Part shown: positions 1 to 5,617 of the stretch, piece after piece
How positions within the stretch are numbered: the stretch's first letter is position 1
Layout: the number at the start of each line of letters is the position of its first letter
Assembly: GCA_002393815.1 (NCBI GenBank)
Contig: DGUB01000084.1
Location: 1 to 7,197 of the forward strand
DNA length: 7,197 nt
Direction: 5' to 3'
DNA from: Ruminococcus sp. UBA4321
GTDB lineage: Bacteria > Bacillota > Clostridia > Oscillospirales > Ruminococcaceae
Program-made: the position numbers and the translations under genes
Notes under the pieces: model-generated
The model's input: the letters and a program-made list of their open reading frames with translations, nothing else
Database searches by the model: none
Told to the model about the DNA's origin: nothing

Positions 1-118
1 AGGTATAGTGTTCCCACAATTCCCTGTTCTTATAAATATTCATTCTGTAAGCAACTATTTTTTTAATGAATTCGTCAGAATATTCCGTTAATCCAAAATC
101 TTCTCCTAAAGTAGTCAT
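1..118 (-). CDS. Hypothetical protein, N-terminal fragment (cut by left edge)
   Basis: An open frame starts with ATG at 118-116 and runs off the left edge after 39 complete codons without a stop. The predicted protein starts MTTLGEDFGLTEYSDEF and continues with a charged stretch containing KKIVAYRMN. I do not recognise the family and see no signal peptide or membrane segment in this piece. The start is supported by a purine-rich GAGGGAG at 134-128, 9 nt upstream. A second ATG six bases further upstream (124-122) is in another frame and soon meets a stop. The gene begins 35 nt after the metA stop on the same strand with no visible terminator, so it may be cotranscribed with metA. The region is more AT-rich than its neighbours. 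What is seen is the RBS and an open frame; the function is unknown. Confidence 0.55.
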   Translation of the reverse strand, partial: MTTLGEDFGLTEYSDEFIKKIVAYRMNIYKNRELWEHYT

Positions 119-127
119 GGTGCATTA

Positions 128-134
128 CTCCCTC
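128..134 (-). promoter_or_regulatory. Ribosome binding site of the left-edge gene
   Basis: The minus strand reads GAGGGAG here, 9 nt before the ATG at 118. It is the main support for calling the otherwise unrecognised partial gene at the left edge. Confidence 0.5.
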
Positions 135-153
135 TAAATTCCGATTTATCGTA

Positions 154-1074
154 TTATTTCATATGTTCAATATCTTCCAGTCTGAACGGCGTTTTCTGAT
201 ATACGCAGTAGTTCAGCCAGTTGGAGTAGAACAGATTCGCGTGGCTTCTCCATGAGAAAACAGGCTCATATCTGGGATTATCGCCCGGAAAGTAATTTTT
301 CGGGACTTCAATCGGCAAGCCTTTTCCGACATCACGGAGATATTCTTCTTTGAGAGTATCGCGTTCATATTCGGCATGACCGGTCATGAAAAACTGTCTG
401 CCGTCCCGGCTCTGCACCAGAAGCACCCCGGCAAGCGGTGAATATGCCAGAATCTGCAATTCCGGATGTTTCTCAATATCTTCCCGGCGGTTCTCGGTAT
501 GCCGTGAGTGCGGTACAGGGAATTCATCATCGAATCCGCGCAGGAGAGGCGTTTCGACTTCCGCCTTATGCAGAAAAATGCCGAACAGCTTCTTGTCAAG
601 CAGACGCTTCGGAATCTGATAGTGATGATACAGTCCAGCCTGTGCGCCCCAGCAGATATGAAGCGTTGAATAAACATGTTTCTTTGACCAGTTCATGATT
701 TGGCAGAGTTCTTCCCAGTAGTCGACGCTCTCGAACGGAATATGTTCCACGGGTGCGCCGGTGATAATCATGCCGTCATAATAGCCGTTCCGAACTTCCG
801 GAAACGTCTTGTAAAAAGCGTTCAGATGGCTCTGCGCGGTGTTTTTGGAGACATGCGAAACCTGTAGCAATTCGACATCGACTTGCAGGGGCGTGTTGCT
901 TAACAGACGCATCAGCTGACATTCCGTTTCTATTTTTTTCGGCATGAGGTTGAGAATCAGCACTTTCAGCGGACGAATGTCCTGATGTTCGGCGCGGGTT
1001 CTGGACATGACGAAAATGTTCTCGTTTTCTAAGATTTTGTAGGCTGGTAATTCTTCGGGAATTCTGATAGGCAT
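154..1074 (-). CDS. metA: Homoserine O-acetyltransferase (MetA family)
   Basis: MetA acylates the hydroxyl of L-homoserine, the committing step of methionine synthesis, in the cytoplasm. The 306-residue product matches the family in length and motifs: N-terminus [24 protein letters not shown] at about 39-51, nucleophile Cys141 in ICWGAQAG, and His233/Glu235 in TGHAEYE completing the catalytic set. The acyl-donor motif reads GAPVE with Glu110. In the family a Glu here goes with acetyl-CoA, whereas E. coli has Gly (GAPLG) and uses succinyl-CoA, so acetyl-CoA is inferred. The frame is open up to 1140, but I chose the ATG at 1074: the conserved N-terminus begins there and AAGGAG lies 7 nt upstream. 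The ATG at 1080 is only 1 nt from that site. The gene lies 97 nt after oadA on the same strand. Family assignment is nearly certain; the acyl donor is likely. Confidence 0.96.
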   Translation of the reverse strand: MPIRIPEELPAYKILENENIFVMSRTRAEHQDIRPLKVLILNLMPKKIETECQLMRLLSNTPLQVDVELLQVSHVSKNTAQSHLNAFYKTFPEVRNGYYDGMIITGAPVEHIPFESVDYWEELCQIMNWSKKHVYSTLHICWGAQAGLYHHYQIPKRLLDKKLFGIFLHKAEVETPLLRGFDDEFPVPHSRHTENRREDIEKHPELQILAYSPLAGVLLVQSRDGRQFFMTGHAEYERDTLKEEYLRDVGKGLPIEVPKNYFPGDNPRYEPVFSWRSHANLFYSNWLNYCVYQKTPFRLEDIEHMK

Positions 1075-1081
1075 CGCCATT

Positions 1082-1087
1082 CTCCTT
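1082..1087 (-). promoter_or_regulatory. Ribosome binding site that decides the metA start
   Basis: The minus strand reads AAGGAG. It lies 7 nt from the ATG at 1074 but only 1 nt from the in-frame ATG at 1080. This favours a protein beginning MPIRIPEE, matching the family, over the longer MAMPIRI form or the 328-residue open frame. Confidence 0.75.
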
Positions 1088-1105
1088 TCTTGAATTTGGA
1101 TTTTT

Positions 1106-1114
1106 AGAATAGCA
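1106..1114 (-). promoter_or_regulatory. Candidate extended -10 promoter element for metA
   Basis: The minus strand reads TGCTATTCT, an extended -10 motif (TGn followed by TATTCT) about 32 nt upstream of the metA ATG. No convincing -35 box stands at 16-18 nt: the hexamer at 17 nt spacing is TGTGAT. The call rests on the -10 match alone. metA could equally be read through from the biotin operon. Confidence 0.25.
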
Positions 1115-1141
1115 ATTGCCCCATGCTTATCACAGGGCAAT
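1115..1141 (-). other. Inverted repeat (7-bp stem, 13-nt loop) between oadA and metA
   Basis: ATTGCCC at 1141-1135 pairs perfectly with GGGCAAT at 1121-1115 on the minus strand, with a 13-nt loop. No uridine run follows on either strand, so it is not a standard intrinsic terminator. It could be an RNA processing or stability element after oadA, or an operator just upstream of the candidate metA -10 element. Its role is inferred only from position. Confidence 0.4.
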
Positions 1142-1171
1142 GCGTCACAAATTTAATTAATTATTTGCAGA

Positions 1172-2587
1172 TTAAACAGGATGAATCTGTTTTTCGGCAT
1201 CGCCGTGCTTGCCGTCGATTCCGAGTTTCTGATTTCTGCGCTTCTCGAAGAACTTGACAGCCACCTGTCCGAACTGTGCATAGCTGAGAACATCTTCTTC
1301 GGATTCCGCCCATTCAGCGCACTCTTTGCGGAGCTTGTCGAGTTCGGGTTCGAGGAGGTCAGCCGGACGGCAGTCAATGGGTTCAGCATCGCCGATAATC
1401 TTCTTACGGAATTCGGGGTCAACCGGAACAGGGGTCTGACCGTATTCGCCGCGGACTATGCCCTTAAATTCTTTAGTAACTGTCTTATAGCGTTCGCCCA
1501 TCAGAACGTTGAAAACTGCCTGAGTGCCGACAATCTGGGAAGACGGCGTAACTAGAGGCGGATAACCGGCATCTTTACGAACTCTCGGCACTTCGAGAAG
1601 TACTTCATTGAGGAGTTCTTCTTTTCCTGCCTGTTTCAGCTGAGAAAGCAGATTCGAGAGCATACCGCCCGGCACCTGATAAATCAGCGCACCGGCATCC
1701 GTAGCAAGCATTTTCTGGTCGATAAGACCTTCATCCAGATATTTCTTGCGCAGACCCATGAAATATTCACGGATTTCCATCAGCAGAGGCAGGTCAAGAC
1801 CGGTATCGTATTCTGTACCCTGTAAAGCGGCAACCATAGATTCTGTCGGCGCGTGGGAAGTACCCAGAGCCAGCGGAGACATTGCCGTGTCGATAATATC
1901 CGCACCGGCTTCAATGCCTTTGAGCAGGCACATGGAAGCCAGACCGGAAGTATAATGCGTATGCAAATCAATCGGCAAATCAACGGCAGATTTCAGAGCC
2001 TTGACGAGTTCTTCTGTCTTATAGGGAGTCAGCAGAGCCGCCATGTCCTTGATACAGATGGAATCCGCACCGGCTTCCTGAATTTTCTTTGCATATTCGA
2101 CATAGTATTCTGTTGTGAACACTTCGCCTGTGGTATAGGAGATTGCGACCTGAACTTCCGGCTTTTTGCCGTCACGGGAAGCCTTCTTTGCAGAATTGAT
2201 AGCTGTCTGGAGATTTCTGATATCGTTCAGCGCGTCGAAAATTCTGATGACATCAATGCCGTTTTCGACAGACTTCTGAACAAATTCTTCCAGAACGTCG
2301 TCAGCATAATGACGATAGCCGAGCATATTCTGACCGCGGAACAGCATCTGCAATCTTGCGTCAGGCATTTCGCGGCGGAGGGTACGCAGTCTTTCCCACG
2401 GGTCTTCGCCTAAGAAACGCAGACAGGAATCGAATGTCGCACCGCCCCAGCATTCCAGTGAATTGAAGCCGACTTCATTCAGCTTCGGCAGAATGGGGAG
2501 CATATCTTCAATTCTCATACGTGTTGCAAGCAGTGACTGGTGTGCATCACGGAGAACGGTTTCGGTAACTCTTATTTTTTTAGCCAT
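1172..2587 (-). CDS. oadA: Pyruvate/oxaloacetate carboxyltransferase subunit (OadA / transcarboxylase 5S type)
   Basis: This subunit moves CO2 between oxaloacetate/pyruvate and the biotin of a carrier protein. The 471-residue product has an HMGL-like TIM barrel (about 1-290) followed by the conserved PYC/OADA domain (about 300-450). Metal-site residues match the family: Asp14 in LRDAHQS, and His209 and His211 in DLHTHYTSG. Lys180 in ICIKDMA is the lysine that becomes carboxylated. Other hallmarks are ECWGGATFD (45-53) and FRGQNMLGY (83-91). It ends without the fused biotin domain found in longer OadA proteins and pyruvate carboxylase, so it must use a separate carrier, which is encoded just upstream. 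The ATG at 2587 follows GAAAGGA by 11 nt, slightly long. It sits 31 nt after the biotin carrier gene in the same operon. Decarboxylase versus transcarboxylase cannot be decided from this subunit alone. Confidence 0.95.
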   Translation of the reverse strand: MAKKIRVTETVLRDAHQSLLATRMRIEDMLPILPKLNEVGFNSLECWGGATFDSCLRFLGEDPWERLRTLRREMPDARLQMLFRGQNMLGYRHYADDVLEEFVQKSVENGIDVIRIFDALNDIRNLQTAINSAKKASRDGKKPEVQVAISYTTGEVFTTEYYVEYAKKIQEAGADSICIKDMAALLTPYKTEELVKALKSAVDLPIDLHTHYTSGLASMCLLKGIEAGADIIDTAMSPLALGTSHAPTESMVAALQGTEYDTGLDLPLLMEIREYFMGLRKKYLDEGLIDQKMLATDAGALIYQVPGGMLSNLLSQLKQAGKEELLNEVLLEVPRVRKDAGYPPLVTPSSQIVGTQAVFNVLMGERYKTVTKEFKGIVRGEYGQTPVPVDPEFRKKIIGDAEPIDCRPADLLEPELDKLRKECAEWAESEEDVLSYAQFGQVAVKFFEKRRNQKLGIDGKHGDAEKQIHPV

Positions 2588-2618
2588 GATAGTTTAAATC
2601 CTTTCAGAACAGAATGAA

Positions 2619-2996
2619 TCAGCCGACAGTTGCGAGAGTATCGCCGCTCTGTACGGAATCGCCCTTCTTGACAACGATACTGGTGACAGAACCGTCGCAG
2701 GGAGCAACGATATCATTTTCCATTTTCATGGCTTCGAGTACCATGATGACATCACCCTTGGAAACGCTTGCGCCCTGAGAAACTTTCACATCGAGGATAG
2801 TACCGGGCATCGGCGCGGTCACTTTTTCACCTGCACCGACCGCAGGAGCGGCAGGCGCAGCAGCCGGAGCCGGGGCGGGAGCAGCAGCAGGCGCAGCGGC
2901 AGCAGCCGGAACAGATGCCGGAGCAGCACCCTCGCCGAGTTCTTCGACAGCAACATCATAAGACTTTCCGTTTACAATCACATTGAATTTTTTCAT
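2619..2996 (-). CDS. Biotin carboxyl carrier protein (transcarboxylase 1.3S / OAD biotin subunit type)
   Basis: This 125-residue mobile carrier shuttles carboxyl groups on biotin between two catalytic subunits. It has three parts: a short N-terminal segment MKKFNVIVNGKSYDVAVEEL typical of this family, a flexible Ala/Pro-rich linker (about 24-53), and a biotinyl domain (about 57-125). The biotinylation motif is EAMKMEND with acceptor Lys91, preceded by APMPGTI at 61-67. The start is clear: ATG at 2996 follows GGTGG by 7 nt. It lies 46 nt after the carboxyltransferase-like gene and 31 nt before oadA. Its size and layout resemble the 1.3S subunit of propionibacterial transcarboxylase, and it lacks the long N-terminal part of AccB from acetyl-CoA carboxylase. 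A biotin ligase would have to attach biotin; none is in the window. Confidence 0.95.
   Translation of the reverse strand: MKKFNVIVNGKSYDVAVEELGEGAAPASVPAAAAAPAAAPAPAPAAAPAAPAVGAGEKVTAPMPGTILDVKVSQGASVSKGDVIMVLEAMKMENDIVAPCDGSVTSIVVKKGDSVQSGDTLATVG
2838..2927 (-). repeat. GC-rich low-complexity Ala/Pro codons (biotin carrier linker)
   Basis: About 30 codons for mostly Ala and Pro form an imperfect repeat of GCN and CCN triplets, much richer in GC than the rest of the window. They encode the flexible swinging-arm linker of the biotin carrier. Such tracts are prone to length change between strains. Confidence 0.7.
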
Positions 2997-3042
2997 AATT
3001 TTACCACCAATCTATTATTTATCAGAATTATATTTCAGTTCC

Positions 3043-4383
3043 TCAGAACGGGAAATTATTATGCTTCTTCGGGAGATTTGTCACGCGCTTGCCTTCGAGC
3101 ATAGAAAGAGCCTTGCTGACAGCGTTCCGGAGTTCCGCCGGAGTGATAACCTCGTCAACCGTGCCGATTTTAGCGGCGGCTTCGGCAGAAGCGACGGTGC
3201 TGGTATATTCCTTAACGAGTTCCTGACGCTTTGCCTGAAGGTTATCACAGCCTTTAAGCTTGTCGTGCCAGAGGAATTCGACAGCGGCTTCCGGCATGAG
3301 CGGCGCAATGTAAGCATTCTCGAACGCATAGGAGAAATCTGCATTGCAGCCTTTTCCGGCGAGTGCCACGAACAGCGCACCGACAGCACTGCCGGTCACA
3401 ACGGAAATCTTCGGGGTTGTGGCTTCGGCATAGCTTCCGGCGAGACGGGTCAGCGCACGGACAGAACCGGCAGTTTCGGAAGCGGCAGAACCTTCAAATC
3501 CGAGTGTATCAATCAGAGTAATCACCGGAATCGAGAACGCATCACAGGTTCTGATGAATCTTGCAAGCTTGTTGCAGTCATCCGCAGTCAGTTTCAGTTC
3601 TTTGTTTGTTCCCACGATACCGACGGTAGAGCCTGTCACGGTTGCGAGTGCGGTATAAGCCGCGCCGGCATAATCGCCGTATACTTCCAGAAGGCTGTCA
3701 CCGTCAGCAATGCTTTCCACATAGGAAGCAAAATCTGTTCCGGCGGAAACCACAGGGGCGTCATATTCCATACAGGGCGTACAAGCCATATTATTGACCG
3801 GGAGCAGATTGATTAAACTTCTGGTCAGTGCGACTGCCTCTTCGGGAGTTTCGGCAGTCAGGGCGGAAATGCCGTTTTCCGCGCAGACTTCTGCACTGCT
3901 CTGTTCGATATTGGGGGTGAAAAACAGTTCCGCATCCTGCGCCATGATGACGAAATCAGCGGCACAAGCCATGACAGCGGCACTTCCGGCGCATACTCCG
4001 GCGATAACCGAAATCTGCGGTACAACACCGGAAACAGCGGCAGTCTGTTCGAGCATCATGCTGTAAGCGTTCAGCGAAGCGGCAGAACCGTCCATAAACG
4101 CGCCGTTGGAATCATAAATTCCGACTACCGGCGCACCGGTTTTAGAAGCAAGTCCGTAAAGCTTGCTGATTTTTTCAGCATGAGCCATACCGACAGCACC
4201 ATTTTCGACACTCTTGTCCTGTGCGAAGGCATACACGGGATTTCCGTTGACATAGCCGTAAGCTGTAACAACAGCGGCAGGCGCGTCCTTCTCCATGATA
4301 TAAGAGCCGATTTCCTGATAAGCACCGTCATCAAACAGAGCTGTCAGCAATACTCTTGCCGGACTGTTCAGATTTTTTTCCAT
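3043..4383 (-). CDS. Divergent acyl-CoA carboxyltransferase-type subunit (MmdA / transcarboxylase 12S related)
   Basis: The 446-residue product has the two crotonase-like halves of the biotin-dependent carboxyltransferase family (MmdA, PccB, 12S): about 9-200 and 230-430. Family landmarks remain: FDDGAYQEIG (17-26), VVTAYGYVNGNPVYAFAQD (38-56), AHAEKI (67-72), KTGAPVVGI (81-89), VPQISVI (121-127), IDTLGF (291-296) and YAEATTPKISV (318-328). Usual members run to about 510-525 residues; this one lacks the N-terminal leader helix and has shorter loops. Oxyanion-hole motifs are altered (see findings), so substrate and activity are uncertain. The family role is moving CO2 between carboxybiotin and a CoA thioester such as propionyl-CoA. 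I prefer ATG at 4383, 10 nt after a double AGGAAGGAAG site; TTG at 4389 is a possible alternative adding two residues. It is first in the operon with the biotin carrier and oadA. Confidence 0.85.
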   Translation of the reverse strand: MEKNLNSPARVLLTALFDDGAYQEIGSYIMEKDAPAAVVTAYGYVNGNPVYAFAQDKSVENGAVGMAHAEKISKLYGLASKTGAPVVGIYDSNGAFMDGSAASLNAYSMMLEQTAAVSGVVPQISVIAGVCAGSAAVMACAADFVIMAQDAELFFTPNIEQSSAEVCAENGISALTAETPEEAVALTRSLINLLPVNNMACTPCMEYDAPVVSAGTDFASYVESIADGDSLLEVYGDYAGAAYTALATVTGSTVGIVGTNKELKLTADDCNKLARFIRTCDAFSIPVITLIDTLGFEGSAASETAGSVRALTRLAGSYAEATTPKISVVTGSAVGALFVALAGKGCNADFSYAFENAYIAPLMPEAAVEFLWHDKLKGCDNLQAKRQELVKEYTSTVASAEAAAKIGTVDEVITPAELRNAVSKALSMLEGKRVTNLPKKHNNFPF

Positions 4384-4393
4384 TTGCAATTAT

Positions 4394-4403
4394 CTTCCTT
4401 CCT
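4394..4403 (-). promoter_or_regulatory. Double ribosome binding site of the carboxyltransferase-like gene
   Basis: The minus strand reads AGGAAGGAAG, two overlapping Shine-Dalgarno-like units. The nearer unit is 10 nt from ATG 4383 and 4 nt from TTG 4389. ATG is preferred by codon strength, but the site does not fully settle the start. Confidence 0.5.
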
Positions 4404-4414
4404 GACATAAAAAT

Positions 4415-4433
4415 ATCATATATATTCATGATA
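4415..4433 (-). promoter_or_regulatory. Inverted repeat ATCAT-N8-ATGAT overlapping the -10 box
   Basis: On the minus strand TATCAT (4433-4428) is mirrored by ATGATA (4419-4414), with 8 bases between. It covers the -10 box and likely start site of the operon promoter, where a repressor operator could lie. It is short and AT-rich, so chance is a real alternative. The same bases could form a weak AT hairpin. Confidence 0.25.
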
Positions 4434-4456
4434 CTATTTTTTTTGATTTTTTTCAA
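4428..4456 (-). promoter_or_regulatory. Sigma-A-type promoter of the biotin carboxyl-transfer operon
   Basis: The minus strand has a -35 box TTGAAA (4456-4451), a spacer of exactly 17 nt and a -10 box TATCAT (4433-4428). The spacer is A-rich. Transcription would start near 4421, leaving a leader of roughly 35-40 nt before the ATG at 4383. The -35 box overlaps the TGA stop (4455-4453) of the preceding gene. This suggests that the three-gene biotin operon has its own promoter instead of relying only on read-through. Confidence 0.6.
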
Positions 4457-4860
4457 GTGTTTGCGGGATTTTCTTTGCATTTTTTGCAACTTTCCATAAC
4501 TTCACTAATATTTTCAAGTGAATTCTGGTTATTTTTCACAAAGCCAAGTTTAGCAATTCTTGCCATGATTTCGGGCTGTGAAATTTCAAACACGGCTTTT
4601 TCCAGACCGCGGAGCTGGGCTTTAAAGAGTACGGAGCGGACAAGTCCGTCGCAGTAGTTCCAGTCATTGCCGTCATTGAGCGCGTAAATCAGGATTTGTT
4701 CCGGCTGATAGGCGTAGAGAATCCAGCCTTTCACAGCGTCATCATCATCGAGGGCTTCTGTCAGATGAAGCTGTGTGAATTCCGGAAGGGGCAGCCTGCT
4801 GATGATTTCCTGATAGCTGTCCAGATTTTTTTGTTCCAGGATTCTGAGCATAATTTTCAC
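4453..4860 (-). CDS. Small GNAT-like protein of unknown function with C-terminal CxxC
   Basis: The 135-residue soluble product has no signal peptide or membrane segment. Its layout hints at a divergent GNAT acetyltransferase fold: an MLRILEQKNLDSYQEII-type first strand and helix, a central strand pair around GWILYAYQPEQILIYAL, a helix DGLVRSVLFKAQLRG, and late IAKLGFVKN resembling the common KLGF strand of GNATs. No clear acetyl-CoA loop (Q/RxxGxG/A) is seen, so catalytic activity is doubtful. The C-terminus carries ESCKKCKENP, a CxxC that could bind metal or form a disulfide. Its GTG start at 4860 overlaps the TGA stop of the pseudouridine synthase gene, implying translational coupling. An in-frame ATG at 4851 lies 12 nt after AAAGGA and is an alternative start; AAAGGA is only 3 nt from the GTG. 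It is the last gene before the next promoter. Confidence 0.75.
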   Translation of the reverse strand: MKIMLRILEQKNLDSYQEIISRLPLPEFTQLHLTEALDDDDAVKGWILYAYQPEQILIYALNDGNDWNYCDGLVRSVLFKAQLRGLEKAVFEISQPEIMARIAKLGFVKNNQNSLENISEVMESCKKCKENPANT

Positions 4861-5588
4861 TGTTCCTTTCCGAGGGCATTCCGGATGGCGCGGAGTTCAT
4901 CCGGTGTAAGGTCGCGCCATGTACCGGGTTTGAGCATTCCCAGACGGACGGGACCTATGGAAGTCCGGCGCAGACGTGCGACTTCCAGACCGACAGCTTC
5001 GCACATGCGGCGAATCTGGCGGTTTCTGCCTTCTTTGATGGTAATTTGCAGAACCACTCTGTTCGGCTCGTTGTTCAGGACGACGATATTCGCCGGGAGT
5101 GTTTTCTTGCCGTCGAGGACGATGCCGGCAGCCATTTCGGAAAGCTGTTCTTCCGTGACGGACGGGCGAACCGTAACACGATAGGTTTTCGTGATATGTC
5201 TGCTCGGGTGCATGATATCATTGGCGAATTTTCCGTCATTGGTCAGCAGAAGCAGACCTTCGGAATTCCGGTCGAGCCGTCCGACGGGATAGACACGTTC
5301 TTCGACATCTTCGAGCAAATCCATGACACAGCGTCTGTCGAGTTCGTCAGAAACGGTTGTGACATAGCCGCGCGGCTTGTTCAGCATGATATAGCGGAAA
5401 TTTTTCTTCCGGGGCATGATGACTTTTTCACCGTCCACGGTAATCAAATCTTTATAGGAAGTTTTATCGCCGAGTTTGACGGGTCTGCCGTTTTTCCGGA
5501 CATGTCCGGTTTCGATAAGGGCTTCCGCCCTTCGCCGGGAACAGTAGCCTGCATCGGCGAGATATTTCTGTATTCTGATTTCTGCCAT
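4857..5588 (-). CDS. rluB: rRNA pseudouridine synthase, RsuA/RluB family
   Basis: This enzyme isomerises specific uridines to pseudouridine, probably in 23S rRNA during large-subunit maturation. The 243-residue product has an N-terminal S4 RNA-binding domain (about 3-60; IQKYLADAGYCSRRRAEALI) and a catalytic domain from about 64. Catalytic Asp106 lies in GRLDRNSEGLLLLTNDG. KPRGYVTTVSD (71-81), KTYRV and the C-terminal KEGRNRQIRRMCEAVG are family signatures. Length is normal for RluB of Firmicutes. ATG at 5588 follows a purine-rich AAAGAGAG. The gene is 29 nt after the carboxypeptidase stop and overlaps the next start. Firmicute rluB commonly sits beside dacB, which supports RluB over RsuA, RluE or RluF, although sequence reading alone cannot fix the target uridine. 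Confidence 0.93.
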   Translation of the reverse strand: MAEIRIQKYLADAGYCSRRRAEALIETGHVRKNGRPVKLGDKTSYKDLITVDGEKVIMPRKKNFRYIMLNKPRGYVTTVSDELDRRCVMDLLEDVEERVYPVGRLDRNSEGLLLLTNDGKFANDIMHPSRHITKTYRVTVRPSVTEEQLSEMAAGIVLDGKKTLPANIVVLNNEPNRVVLQITIKEGRNRQIRRMCEAVGLEVARLRRTSIGPVRLGMLKPGTWRDLTPDELRAIRNALGKEQ

Positions 5589-5617
5589 TTTGCATCTCTC
5601 TTTCTTAATTTATCTAT

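Noticed and set aside
1075..1140. N-terminal extension of MetA starting at 1140
   Set aside because: The extra 22 residues are not part of the MetA family, and the ribosome binding site and conserved N-terminus point to 1074.
1115..1141. Hairpin after oadA as a rho-independent terminator
   Set aside because: The 7-bp stem is followed on the minus strand by TGCTATTCTAAAAA, not by a T run, and the plus-strand side has no T run directly after the stem either.
2983..3816. 277-codon plus-strand open frame opposite the carboxyltransferase gene
   Set aside because: It lies antisense to a gene with clear family motifs, has Cys/Arg/His-rich composition typical of a shadow frame, and shows no recognisable domain.
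4414..4440. AT-rich hairpin with flanking A/T runs after the GNAT-like gene as an intrinsic terminator
   Set aside because: The stem is about 6-8 AT pairs with almost no GC, too weak for a typical terminator, and the same bases form a better-matching promoter (TTGAAA-17-TATCAT).
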